The notes under the pieces are model-generated. The model was not told the origin of the DNA. It was given only the letters and a program-made list of their open reading frames with translations, and searched no databases. Positions 8,487 to 17,533 of a DNA stretch of 64,000 bases are shown one piece after another. The translations under genes and the position numbers were made by a program. The DNA lies in contig NZ_SPQQ01000006.1 in the NCBI RefSeq assembly GCF_004766045.1, positions 248,001 to 312,000 of the forward strand. Reading direction: 5' to 3'. Source of the stretch: Desulfosporosinus fructosivorans (GTDB taxonomy: Bacteria > Bacillota > Desulfitobacteriia > Desulfitobacteriales > Desulfitobacteriaceae). The first letter of the stretch is position 1; every line of letters starts with the position of its first letter.

Positions 8487-8604
8487 TCCGATCCAAAGCG
8501 AGATCGATGGAAAGTTGAAGCCGTTCGACATTAAGCTCGAGTTGGGTACTTGTTAGTAGCTTTTTGGGAAGATGTAAGAGAAGGAGAGCCGTTAAGTTCT
8601 CCTT

Positions 8605-8781
8605 CTAATTTGTTTGTCTTTGTTCATGTTTTTCTGGTTGAGCTGGCACTAATCCTTGCGTTTCATGTAATAAGGCTTGCCTTTTTAACTCACTAAAATT
8701 ATCTTCCAGCTGAGTATATTTATCTTTAAGCTGTTCTGATTTACCGGTCCAAACCATGCTTTTAATTTCCTCGTTGATCAA
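8605..8781 (-). CDS. 58-residue helical protein of unknown function
   Basis: Read from a TTG at 8781 with a perfect AAGGAGG about 8 bp upstream. The product is acidic-basic and strongly helical in the middle (EQLKDKYTQLEDNFSELKRQ, residues 16-35, heptad-like), with a Gln-rich polar tail. No family is recognised. An internal ATG at residue 9 is an alternative start. The strong ribosome site and clean frame make it likely real. Confidence 0.55.
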   Translation of the reverse strand: MINEEIKSMVWTGKSEQLKDKYTQLEDNFSELKRQALLHETQGLVPAQPEKHEQRQTN

Positions 8782-8984
8782 GAAAAACGCCTCCTTAAAA
8801 TATTATCCCATAACAGTATTTCCTCATTTTTTAGAATAATGATTGGGATATTTTATGAATTAAGAAAAGGAAACCTCTGCCCGGCTCTCCATTTATATTT
8901 GAACGGAAGTGAGTTTGATATACCATTCTTGGCTCATATTTGATGCGAGAATGGTCTCTGGTCGTATGGAAGGTCGTATTAGTC

Positions 8985-9017
8985 AAAAAAATAAAGGGCT
9001 TCCATTTAAGGAAACCC
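8985..9017 (-). terminator. Terminator of tRNA-Pro
   Basis: A GGGTTTCC/GGAAGCCC stem on the minus strand is followed by TTTATTTTTTT. It starts 12 bp past the tRNA 3' end. Confidence 0.8.
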
Positions 9018-9028
9018 TGTGATACCAG

Positions 9029-9105
9029 TGGTCGGGGCGAAGTGATTCGAACACTCGGCCTCTTGGTCCCGAACCAAGCACGCTACCAAACTGCGCCACG
9101 CCCCG
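9029..9105 (-). tRNA. tRNA-Pro (CGG)
   Basis: A 77-nt cloverleaf on the minus strand. The acceptor stem CGGGGCG pairs with CGCCCCG, the D-arm holds GCGC..GCGT, and the anticodon arm CTTGG-TTCGGGA-CCAAG gives anticodon CGG. The T-arm has GTTCGAATC and CCA is encoded. Confidence 0.95.
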
Positions 9106-9504
9106 TAATATTTAGAACGTTTATTATAATAGCAAACGGCTGCAATCCTGTCAACCTCTAATTTTCGACTACTGTTGTTCTACAGAGCGTAAGTCGACAT
9201 CTAGAGAAAAAAATGAATGACACCTCATTGCCTAATATGTGATTATATTGTACAATGAAGTTGAAATATTTTAGTATAGTCCTATTGTTCTAAAAATTTA
9301 GATAAATTATTTATATCTTACATCTTGTCTTATTCAACAGGCGGTTGTTCTCCCTCTACAACCAAACCACACACAAGTCTTACCCTTCTGGCATTTGTGT
9401 GGGCTTTGTTGATTGCTACAGATTTTATTTTAGGATATACTTTAGACACCTATAAGTTACCAAAAATATTAAGAGGTGTTTATAAGAAGAGGGAGAGATA
9501 AGAA
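9106..9504. other. Intergenic region between tRNA-Pro and degV
   Basis: No gene is seen. A hairpin of CCACACACAAG with CTTTGTGTGG-like complement spans about 9366-9402 and is followed by only a weak T-run. It may be an attenuator for degV, but this is uncertain. Confidence 0.3.
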
Positions 9505-10362
9505 TTGAAAAAAATTGGGATTGTAATGGATTCTACCGGATATCTACCGAAAGATATCCTTGAACAATTTCAGATTCGAGTTATACCTCTCAACGTTAAT
9601 GTTGGGGATGAAATGTTTTTTGAAACTGAACTAACAAATGTTGTTTACTTTGAAAGGTTAAGTCATATCACTGGCTTATCGACAACTTCGCAACCTTCTG
9701 TTGGCGCATTTTTGGAAGCTTATGAATCCCTGTTTTCGGAAGGTGTCGAGGATATTGTAAGCATTCATATCTCATCGGCAATAAGTGGAACCTTTCACTC
9801 AGCCCAGATGGCCAAGGACTTAGCCTCTAACCCTAATATTCACCTCTTCGATTCTATGTCCTCTGCTCTGGGGCTTGGTGTTCTAGCGTGGGCAGCGGCG
9901 GAATGGGCTGAACAAGGCATGAGTGCAATACAAATCATGGTTCAGCTTCAAAGCTTAAAACAACAGACAGAGCTCTACTTTATAGTTAATACTCTTGAAA
10001 ACTTACGAAAAGGCGGTCGAATTGGTGGAGCTGCTGCCCTCGTAGGGACTTTACTTCAGATAAAACCAATTCTTTATTTTAATTCGAAAGGACAAATTGA
10101 TGTTTTTGATAAAGTGCGTTCACGTTCAAGAGCTTGGCAACGTGTACTCGAAGAACTTAATCGTGCATTATCTTCAGGAAAACGTTACCGCATTTGTATT
10201 ATGCACGTCAATATACCTGAGGACGGTAAGAATCTCCTGAACGAATTAAGGGCCCGCTTTCCAGAACATGAAGTTCGCTTGTTTGAAGCTGGTGCTGTTA
10301 TTGCTACACATGTCGGACAAGGAGCCTTTGGACTTACGTTTCATCCTTGGCCAAACCTATAA
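9505..10362 (+). CDS. DegV family fatty-acid-binding protein
   Basis: A 285-residue DegV-fold protein. Signatures are the N-terminal IGIVMDSTGYLPKD with its Asp-Ser, the SQPSVGAFLEAYE motif near residue 64, and SSAISGTFHSAQMA near 92, which together form the lipid carboxylate pocket. Members present fatty acids to the FakA kinase for phospholipid synthesis. The TTG start follows GGGAGAG. No fakA lies alongside. Length is normal. Confidence 0.92.
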   Translation: MKKIGIVMDSTGYLPKDILEQFQIRVIPLNVNVGDEMFFETELTNVVYFERLSHITGLSTTSQPSVGAFLEAYESLFSEGVEDIVSIHISSAISGTFHSAQMAKDLASNPNIHLFDSMSSALGLGVLAWAAAEWAEQGMSAIQIMVQLQSLKQQTELYFIVNTLENLRKGGRIGGAAALVGTLLQIKPILYFNSKGQIDVFDKVRSRSRAWQRVLEELNRALSSGKRYRICIMHVNIPEDGKNLLNELRARFPEHEVRLFEAGAVIATHVGQGAFGLTFHPWPNL

Positions 10363-10447
10363 GATTCTTCCGCAAGGAAGTTGTGGCTTTCATCGAAATA
10401 GCCTTTAAAACGACTGTTAATTCAGACGAAAAGATTGGGTGAATTGC

Positions 10448-10582
10448 ATGTTAGAATACAACAACTTGCGGAGTATATATTTAGCGTTGCAAGTACAGAA
10501 ATGTTCTACCTTGAGTATAGGTTTAGCTGATGGTATCATATTGACAACTAATGACCAATATGCTAAACTTCATAACAAGTGA
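10448..10582 (+). CDS. Possible 44-residue ORF, PIN-domain-like tail
   Basis: An ATG with a weak GGGTGA 6 bp upstream opens a 44-codon frame ending in GLADGIILTTNDQYAKLHNK. This faintly resembles the last strand and helix of PIN-domain toxins (TxD motif). It may be a remnant rather than a gene. The rest of the 10363-11018 gap holds a repeat-like inverted sequence (10660-10702) and AT-rich leader sequence before the acetyl-CoA operon; no clear promoter stood out. Confidence 0.2.
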   Translation: MLEYNNLRSIYLALQVQKCSTLSIGLADGIILTTNDQYAKLHNK

Positions 10583-10659
10583 AAATAATCACTAATTCCA
10601 CAAATCATTAACCATTGACACTTTGTTATGCTTAATTTGTTTCGGTGGGGGAGACAACC

Positions 10660-10702
10660 TATGAAGTAAACGCATTCGACTTTAGTAAAACGAGTTTACT
10701 TC
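10660..10702. repeat. Inverted repeat related to the interspersed family
   Basis: AAGTAAACGC, then an ACTTTAGT core, then CGAGTTTACTT form an imperfect inverted repeat resembling the arms of the intergenic repeat at 1202-1220 and 27504-27522. Confidence 0.3.
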
Positions 10703-11018
10703 GAAATAGACAACCCCTAAAAGGGAAAATGATCTTTCTAAACGAATAGTAATTATATAGGTTCTAATGTAAACTCAAGGCAATTAAATGAAGAAGTTGT
10801 TTGCATTAAATTGAATATTGAGTAAATTCTGAAAATTTAAATCTTTATTTAATAACTGATTTTTGTAATGAAATTAATAAATTCAAAAAAAACAGAATAT
10901 ACACAAATAAATTCCGAAAGTATGCAGGATTAATCAAACAAAAAAAGAATATACTCTTAATAAGCTTTTTAAATCGTAGGAGAACTTTATCAATACTCAT
11001 AGAAGGAGTGGATGCCCG

Positions 11019-11783
11019 TTGAAAATTGCAATATCTGGCAAGGGTGGAGTAGGCAAAACTACCTTTGCAGCGAATTTAGCCCGTTGGCTTTCGCAAAAAG
11101 GGCTCACCGTTTTGGCAGTTGACGCGGATCCAGATGCAAGTCTTGGAACAGTCTTGGGAATCTCCGACGATGTACTTGTAGATTTAAAACCAATTGTGGA
11201 TATGAAAGAATTGATTGAAGAGAGAATGGGTGGAAGTGGAACCTATTACCCTCTAAATCCCAATGTGGACGACATATTAGATGATTATTGCGTATCCTTA
11301 GGAGCTCTTCGCTTTTTCCGCATGGGAAACATCAAAGGAGGAGGGACCTCTTGTTATTGTAAGGAAAACAGCTTTCTTCAGGCCTTGGTCAATTCACTAA
11401 TCCTTGGAGAACAAGATACCGTTATCTTGGATATGGGCGCTGGGATAGAGCAACTCACTCGCGGTACAGCCCTTGGCGTCGATGTCTTAGTCATAGTCAC
11501 TGAACCGTCTAAAGTTAGTGTTCAGACTGTAAAAGTCATTCAAAAACTCGCTCTTGAGTTGGGAATCCCACATGTGGTTGTCATTGGTAATAAAGTGCGC
11601 AATCCCAAAGAAGAAAATTTTCTTAGAGACCACTTTTCTACAGAAGAGCTGATTGGCGTCATCCCTTACAGCGACGAACTGTTGGAAATGTCCATAAATA
11701 CAGGCAGTGACGAATTGCCTGGAGGGTCTCTTGGAGTTCAACTTAATACAATCTATCAAAGAATTGTGGATGAAGGGAGATGA
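11019..11783 (+). CDS. CooC/AcsF-type nickel-insertion ATPase, first copy
   Basis: A 254-residue SIMIBI-class ATPase. A deviant Walker A (GKGGVGKTT, residues 7-15) starts the protein, VDADPDA follows at 35-41, and a CxC pair (Cys112, Cys114) matches the metal-binding motif of CooC, which loads Ni into CO dehydrogenase or acetyl-CoA synthase clusters. The TTG start has GAAGGAG about 10 bp upstream; an overlapping ATG is out of frame. It opens the acs operon, 62 bp before CODH. Which of the two CooC copies serves which enzyme cannot be told from sequence. Confidence 0.88.
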   Translation: MKIAISGKGGVGKTTFAANLARWLSQKGLTVLAVDADPDASLGTVLGISDDVLVDLKPIVDMKELIEERMGGSGTYYPLNPNVDDILDDYCVSLGALRFFRMGNIKGGGTSCYCKENSFLQALVNSLILGEQDTVILDMGAGIEQLTRGTALGVDVLVIVTEPSKVSVQTVKVIQKLALELGIPHVVVIGNKVRNPKEENFLRDHFSTEELIGVIPYSDELLEMSINTGSDELPGGSLGVQLNTIYQRIVDEGR

Positions 11784-11845
11784 CAAAGCTTAAGCCTAGT
11801 AGAAAACAGTATGAAAAGAGATCTTAAAAAAGAGGAGGGTGTTAC

Positions 11846-13864
11846 ATGCCTAGATATCGGGATTTAACCCATACCGCTCGACCGTCGGACGCTCCACGAG
11901 TCGTAGATCCTAAGAATCCGATTCGTACGACAGACCCTGGTGCCCTACAAATGTTAGAAATGATTAAGGAAAGAAAAATAGAGACCGTTTACGACCGCGT
12001 CGTTGCACAACAACCGCAGTGTACGTTTGGATATAATGGAATATGTTGCCGAATCTGTATTGCCGGACCCTGTCGTGTGAAAAAAGAAGAAGGTCCTGGA
12101 AGTCGTGGGATCTGTGGAGCAACTGCATACACCATTGTTTCTCGTAATCTAGTTCGAATGATTGCTGGAGGTGCCGCATCCCACTCAGAGCACGCACGAC
12201 ACGTTCTGCATACCGCGCATTCTTTAGTTGAAGGACATGCTCCAGATTATGAAATCAAATCACCTGCTAAACTCATTAAATTAGCTGAAAAATTAGGGAT
12301 TGCTACATTGAATCGTGGGAACATGGAAATACTCAAAGATGTTGTAGAGCTTGGGTATGCAGATTTTGGTCGCTATCAAGATCGCCCGCTAGCTTTTCTA
12401 GACTCCTTCTTGACTGAGGGACGACGAAAGAAATTCCACGAAACAAATATCATGCCTAGAAACATTGATGGATCAATTACCGAGCTTATAGCACAAACAG
12501 CTATGGGCGTTGACAGTGATCCTGTAAATATCATCTTTGGGGGTCTTAAAAGTTCTCTTGCCGACTTAGGTGGGGAATATATTGGCACGAATCTCAGTGA
12601 CGTTTTATTTGGAATCCCCGAGCCCATCGTCTCTGAGGCCAATCTAGGAGTAATCAACCCCAAAATGGTAAATATTGCTGTTCATGGACACAACCCAGTT
12701 CTGAGTGAAATGGTTGTTGCTGCTGCACGAGTTATGAAAGAAGAAGCCATTAAGGCTGGAGCCGAAGGGGTCAATATTGTCGGGATTTGCTGTACTGGTA
12801 ATGAACTACTCATGCGCGAAGGAGTTTATCTTGCAACCTCTTCCGCCTCGCAGGAAATGGCCATCTTGACTGGTGCCTTAGATGCGATGGTCGTTGATAT
12901 TCAGTGTATCTATCCCGCTGTGCAAACAGTTGCGGAATGTTTCCATACTAAGGTTATTACAACGGAAGCTATTATGAAAATCCCTGGTGCTCAGCATATC
13001 GCCTTTGATACAACCACTGCTATGGAGGATGCCAAGAAACTTATTAGCATCGCTATTAAGGCCTTCAAAAACCGGGATCCTAAGAAGGTCTCAATTCCTA
13101 GCGAAAAACACAAACTTGTCGCTGGGTTCAGTCTAGAAGCACTCACGGAAATTTTCTCCAAGATTTGCCCTGAACGACCAATTTCTGTGCTAACAGATGC
13201 TATCCTAAGTGGGCAACTCAAAGGGGTCTGTCTCATGGCGGGATGTAACAATCTTAAACGGGCCCAAGATGAATCTCACCTCATTGTCTTGAAAGAACTT
13301 GTGAAAAATGATGTTTTAGTTATTTCCACGGGTTGCTCTTCAGGAGCCTTTGCTAAGTTTGGTCTAATGTCACCTTTAGCAGTTGAAGCTTATGCTGGTG
13401 ATGGACTTAAGGCGTTCTTTAAAACACTGGAAGCTGCAAATCCCCAGTTAGCAACTGGTCTGCCATTAGTATTCCATATGGGATCTTGTGTGGATAACAG
13501 CCGTGGAGCAGATTTGGCCGTCGCAATGGCTAATGAACTTGGCGTCGATATTCCGAAGGTTCCTTTTGTAGCATCTGCCCCAGAAGCAATGCATGAAAAA
13601 GCTGTCGCGATCGGTTCTTGGTGTGTTTCCCTCGGGTTACCTACTCACGTAGGATCTCTGCCTCCGCTAGAAGGAAGTGACCTTGTCTATGGAATCGCGA
13701 CCCAAATTGCCCATGACGTATTCGGTGGTAATTTTATTTTCGAAGTAGACCCTAACATTGGTGCGAAAAAACTTCTGGATGCACTAGAGTACCGGACCTG
13801 GAAGCTTAGTGTTCATAAAAAGACAGCTGAAAAGAATAACACGCCACTAGCCCAAGGTTGGTAA
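11846..13864 (+). CDS. acsA: Anaerobic carbon monoxide dehydrogenase catalytic subunit
   Basis: A 672-residue Ni-Fe-S CODH (CooS family), of the length usual for the beta subunit of the CODH/ACS complex. N-terminal cysteines 59, 67, 68, 71, 76 and 90 form the shared D-cluster and B-cluster. Later motifs include GICCTGNE, MAGCNN, STGCSSGAFAKFG and FHMGSCVDNSR, which hold ligands of the NiFe4S4 C-cluster. It reduces CO2 to CO and passes CO through a tunnel to the A-cluster of acetyl-CoA synthase encoded next, 16 bp downstream. Confidence 0.97.
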   Translation: MPRYRDLTHTARPSDAPRVVDPKNPIRTTDPGALQMLEMIKERKIETVYDRVVAQQPQCTFGYNGICCRICIAGPCRVKKEEGPGSRGICGATAYTIVSRNLVRMIAGGAASHSEHARHVLHTAHSLVEGHAPDYEIKSPAKLIKLAEKLGIATLNRGNMEILKDVVELGYADFGRYQDRPLAFLDSFLTEGRRKKFHETNIMPRNIDGSITELIAQTAMGVDSDPVNIIFGGLKSSLADLGGEYIGTNLSDVLFGIPEPIVSEANLGVINPKMVNIAVHGHNPVLSEMVVAAARVMKEEAIKAGAEGVNIVGICCTGNELLMREGVYLATSSASQEMAILTGALDAMVVDIQCIYPAVQTVAECFHTKVITTEAIMKIPGAQHIAFDTTTAMEDAKKLISIAIKAFKNRDPKKVSIPSEKHKLVAGFSLEALTEIFSKICPERPISVLTDAILSGQLKGVCLMAGCNNLKRAQDESHLIVLKELVKNDVLVISTGCSSGAFAKFGLMSPLAVEAYAGDGLKAFFKTLEAANPQLATGLPLVFHMGSCVDNSRGADLAVAMANELGVDIPKVPFVASAPEAMHEKAVAIGSWCVSLGLPTHVGSLPPLEGSDLVYGIATQIAHDVFGGNFIFEVDPNIGAKKLLDALEYRTWKLSVHKKTAEKNNTPLAQGW

Positions 13865-13880
13865 GAAAGGAGGAACTTAT

Positions 13881-16061
13881 ATGTCAATGGATGCTATTTA
13901 CGCAGAGGCAATTAAAGATCCGAATATTCAACCTAAGAAACTGTTACGTAAAGCTTTAGATGGCACAATTATTGCCATGACTTATGCAGAAATCCTTCTG
14001 AATCGTGCTATTAAAGACTTTGGAACCGAGCAAATTGTAGGCTATCCGGATACCGCCTACCACCTCCCGGTCATCACGTGTCTTTCTGGCGAAAAAATTA
14101 CAAAACTGGGTGAACTAGTTCCAATACTAAACCGCATGCGGAGCCAAATTCACACAGGTCTTACCTTTGACAATGCAAGGCTTTGGGGTGAATCCGTTCT
14201 TTATGCCGCAGAAATCATTGAGACACTTAACTATCTACGTGGAGAAGAACCTAAAACAAAACCTTGGACTGGATTTTTAGGTGATCCGATTGTTCGGAAA
14301 CATGGGATTAAGATGGTAGACTGGACTATCCCTGGTGTTGCTGTAATTCTCGGTCGCGCCAAAGATTCCGCATCTGCGAAAAAAATTGTCGATAATCTGA
14401 TGAGTAAGGGCTTTATGATTTTCCTCTGCGATGAAGTTATTGAGCAATTACTTGAAGAAAACGTCAAAATTGGGGAAGACTATATTGCGTTCCCATTAGG
14501 AAACTTTACTCAAGTAATTCATGCAGTAAACTATGCATTCCGTGCAGGTCTTGCTTTCGGTGGGATTCCGGCTGGTGAACGAGAGAATCACCGTGATTAT
14601 CAACGTCGCCGTATTCGTGCTTTCGTTCTTCATCTGGGAGAATTGGATGATGTTAAAGTTGCTGCTGAAATGGGCGCAATTTTCATGGGCTTCCCAGTCT
14701 TGACGGATCAGGTGCTAAGCGAAGAAATGCAAATTCCTGATTGGTATATTTCTGAGCCTGACTATGAGAAAATCATCCCCTTAGCTATGGAGATTCGCGG
14801 AATTAAATTGACGAACATCGAAATCCCTATTCCAGTAAACTTCGGGCCTGCTTTTGAGGGAGAAACCATCCGCAAAGCAGAAACCTACGTGGAATTCGGT
14901 GGCGGACGAACAACAGCTTTCGAACTCGTTCACATGGTCGGTCCGGATGAAATCGTTGACGGTCAGGTCACGGTTATTGGACCAGAGATTGATACTGTTC
15001 CAGAGGGATCCAAACTCCCATTGGGCATTAAGATCGACATTTTTGGACGTAAGATGCAGGCGGATTTTGAAGGCGTTTTAGAGCGCCGAATTCATTACTT
15101 TGCCAACTATGGAGAAGGTATTTGGCACGTAGCCCAAAGAGATCTGTGCTGGGTACGGATTTCCAAAGATGCTAGAGCAAAAGGCTTCTTAATTAAACAC
15201 TTAGGCGAACTGCTGCTCGCAAAGTTAAAACAGGAATTCCCCGCTATCGTTGACCGTGTTCAAGTAACCCTTATTACCGACCAAGCAGCCGTTGAAGAAG
15301 GGCTCGTTTTAGCTCGAGAAGTATATCGTGCTCGTGACGATCGTATGAGGAGCTTGACGGATGAGTCAGTAACAGACTTTTATTCCTGCTTGCTTTGTCA
15401 GTCTTTTGCACCGAACCATGTCTGTATTGTTACTCCAGAACGGGTCGGCTTATGTGGAGCTGTTAGTTGGTTGGATGCCAGAGCATCTTTTGAAATTACA
15501 CCGAACGGCCCTAACCAACCCATACCGAAGGGTCCTGCAATGGATGAACTGAGAGGTATGTGGCAAAGTTGTAATGAATACCTGTTCAAAGCCTCGAACA
15601 ACACATTGGAAGAAGTTAATCTCTATACGTTAATGGACAAACCAATGACCTCGTGCGGTTGCTTCGAAGCCATCATGGCCATCGTTCCTGAGGCCAATGG
15701 TCTCATGATCACTACCCGTGAGCATTCAGGAATGACTCCTTGCGGTATGACCTTCTCCACGCTCGCTGGAACCTGCGGTGGTGGAATGCAAACTCCAGGA
15801 TTTATGGGGATTGGAAGAACCTACCTCCTCAGTAAAAAATTCATCCCTGCGGATGGTGGACTTGCCCGTATTGTCTGGATGCCAAAAGAATTAAAAGAAT
15901 TCTTACGTGAAGACTTTGTTCAACGCTCCATCAACGAAGGTTTAGGCGCAGACTTTATCGATAAGATCGCCGATGAGTCCGTTGGAACCACGGTAGAGGA
16001 AATTATTCCGTTCCTTGAGGAAAATGGACATCCTTGTTTTGCACTTGAATCACTAATGTAA
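13881..16061 (+). CDS. acsB: CO-methylating acetyl-CoA synthase
   Basis: A 726-residue alpha subunit of CODH/ACS. The A-cluster ligands are all present: Cys503, Cys506, Cys515 and Cys525 for the Fe4S4 cubane, and the Cys592-Gly-Cys594 motif that binds the distal nickel. It joins CO, a methyl group from the corrinoid protein and CoA to give acetyl-CoA. An AAAGGAGG site precedes the ATG. Length and motif spacing agree with Moorella AcsB, with an offset of three residues. It is fully intact. Confidence 0.97.
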   Translation: MSMDAIYAEAIKDPNIQPKKLLRKALDGTIIAMTYAEILLNRAIKDFGTEQIVGYPDTAYHLPVITCLSGEKITKLGELVPILNRMRSQIHTGLTFDNARLWGESVLYAAEIIETLNYLRGEEPKTKPWTGFLGDPIVRKHGIKMVDWTIPGVAVILGRAKDSASAKKIVDNLMSKGFMIFLCDEVIEQLLEENVKIGEDYIAFPLGNFTQVIHAVNYAFRAGLAFGGIPAGERENHRDYQRRRIRAFVLHLGELDDVKVAAEMGAIFMGFPVLTDQVLSEEMQIPDWYISEPDYEKIIPLAMEIRGIKLTNIEIPIPVNFGPAFEGETIRKAETYVEFGGGRTTAFELVHMVGPDEIVDGQVTVIGPEIDTVPEGSKLPLGIKIDIFGRKMQADFEGVLERRIHYFANYGEGIWHVAQRDLCWVRISKDARAKGFLIKHLGELLLAKLKQEFPAIVDRVQVTLITDQAAVEEGLVLAREVYRARDDRMRSLTDESVTDFYSCLLCQSFAPNHVCIVTPERVGLCGAVSWLDARASFEITPNGPNQPIPKGPAMDELRGMWQSCNEYLFKASNNTLEEVNLYTLMDKPMTSCGCFEAIMAIVPEANGLMITTREHSGMTPCGMTFSTLAGTCGGGMQTPGFMGIGRTYLLSKKFIPADGGLARIVWMPKELKEFLREDFVQRSINEGLGADFIDKIADESVGTTVEEIIPFLEENGHPCFALESLM

Positions 16062-16155
16062 TTACCTGGAGACGCCAAGGTCTTGCTACTACATTAAATT
16101 AAGGCCTTGGCCGTCTACTTACTTAAGTCGATGTCAATTAGAAAGGGGTTTCAAA
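16062..16155 (+). promoter_or_regulatory. Intercistronic hairpin between acsB and acsC
   Basis: GACGCCAAGGTC and GGCCTTGGCCGTC form an imperfect stem across about 16070-16113 with no T-run. It may be an mRNA stability or processing element inside the operon. Confidence 0.3.
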
Positions 16156-17481
16156 ATGGCTCTAACAGGTTTAGAAATCTATAAACAATTACCCAAGAAA
16201 AACTGCGGAGAATGTGGAGTACCTACTTGCTTAGCCTTTGCCATGGCTTTGGCTTCAGGCAAAGCAGCATTGGACGCTTGTCCTTATGTTACGGAGGCTG
16301 CGCGTGAAGCTTTGGATTCTGCTTCTGCCCCTCCAATCAAAGCTATTAAATTTGGTAAAGATTCTGTTCTCGGAGACGAAACTGTCCTTTTCCGTCATGA
16401 TAAGACGTTTTATCACCCTACTACCTTGCTTATCTATGTATCTGATACCTTAAGTGACGAGGAATTGAGTGCAAAACTTCAGGAAATTAAAGGCTTAGAG
16501 TTTGAACGCGTTGGTCTCCAATACACAATAGATGGAGTAGCTATCGTCAATGATTCCAACGATGCTGCGCGCTTTGCAAAAGTTGCTGCTACTGTAGCTG
16601 AAAGTACTGACATTTCCTTACTTTTACTCAGTGATAATCCCGAAGCTGTCAAAGCAGCCCTGGCACCACTAGTAGCCCGTAAACCACTCATTGGAGCAGC
16701 AACGGCCGATAACTATGAAGCAATGGTTAACCTGGCCAAAGAAAACTCAGTTCCTGTCATCATCAAAGCAGACGGACTTGATGCACTCAACGATCTCGTT
16801 GAGAAAGCCGTAGCTTTGGGTTATAAAGAGTTTGTCCTAGATCCAGGTTCAAGAAAAACTGTTGAAACGTTAGCAAATTTGACCCATCTGCGTCGGTTGG
16901 CTATTAAAAAGAAATTCCGACCTTTTGGTTATCCAGTCATTGCCTTTACTAGTAATACTGAACCACTGGAAGAAATCATGGAAGCAACTGTATATGTCGC
17001 CAAATATGCCAGTGCAGTGGTTCTGAAAACCAGTGTCAAAGCCCATGTGCTTCCTCTAATGACTTTAAGACAAAATATCTATACTGATCCGCAGAAACCG
17101 ATTCAAGTTGAACCGACATTACATTCAGTAGGGAATGTCAACGAGAATTCTCCATTGTACATTACTACGAATTTCTCCTTAACGTATTATAGTGTTGAAG
17201 GCGAAGTAGAAACCTCCAAGATTCCGAGCTATATTCTACCTATTGATACTGACGGAACATCCGTGCTCACAGCATATGCCGCTGGAAAATTCGAACCTGA
17301 AAAAATTGCTGAAGCGATGGTTGCTTGTGGTATTGCCGACAAAGTAAAACATCGTAACGTTATCATTCCAGGCTATGTTGCTGTGATCTCAGGCAAACTT
17401 GCGGAAGTATCTGGCTGGAAGGTTGTCGTAGGTCCACGGGAATCTAGTGGAATTGTTTCTTTCTCCAAATCCCTATCTTAA
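16156..17481 (+). CDS. acsC: Corrinoid/iron-sulfur protein, large subunit
   Basis: A 441-residue gamma subunit of the CoFeSP. Four N-terminal cysteines (17, 20, 25, 42; motif CGECGVPTC) bind the low-potential Fe4S4 cluster that reduces cobalt. The middle TIM barrel pairs with AcsD, and the C-terminal domain binds the B12 cofactor. It carries the methyl group from AcsE to AcsB. An AAAGGGG site precedes the ATG. A 94-bp gap with a hairpin separates it from acsB. Confidence 0.96.
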   Translation: MALTGLEIYKQLPKKNCGECGVPTCLAFAMALASGKAALDACPYVTEAAREALDSASAPPIKAIKFGKDSVLGDETVLFRHDKTFYHPTTLLIYVSDTLSDEELSAKLQEIKGLEFERVGLQYTIDGVAIVNDSNDAARFAKVAATVAESTDISLLLLSDNPEAVKAALAPLVARKPLIGAATADNYEAMVNLAKENSVPVIIKADGLDALNDLVEKAVALGYKEFVLDPGSRKTVETLANLTHLRRLAIKKKFRPFGYPVIAFTSNTEPLEEIMEATVYVAKYASAVVLKTSVKAHVLPLMTLRQNIYTDPQKPIQVEPTLHSVGNVNENSPLYITTNFSLTYYSVEGEVETSKIPSYILPIDTDGTSVLTAYAAGKFEPEKIAEAMVACGIADKVKHRNVIIPGYVAVISGKLAEVSGWKVVVGPRESSGIVSFSKSLS

Positions 17482-17533
17482 AATCACCCTTTAAGGGTGT
17501 ACACCAACTGCCTAGTAGTGAGGAAGTGAAATA
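17482..17533 (+). promoter_or_regulatory. Short perfect palindrome before the activator gene
   Basis: CACCCTTTAAGGGTG at about 17485-17499 is a perfect inverted repeat within the intercistronic gap. Its role is unknown. Confidence 0.25.

Noticed and set aside
8420..8520. Second tRNA-Pro
   Set aside because: Only the T-arm and 3' end are recognisable; anticodon and D-arm are missing.
8940..9161. Plus-strand 73-codon ORF over tRNA-Pro
   Set aside because: It runs antisense through the tRNA and has no ribosome site.
9366..9402. T-box or other leader regulator before degV
   Set aside because: A hairpin is present but there is no T-box sequence and the T-run is weak.
10615..10645. TTGACA as a promoter for the acetyl-CoA operon
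   Set aside because: No -10 element lies at 16-18 bp spacing, and it is nearly 400 bp upstream of the first gene.
12376..12663. Antisense ORFs within acsA, acsB, etfA, fixC and other long genes
   Set aside because: They lie wholly opposite strongly supported genes, lack ribosome sites and show no protein motifs.
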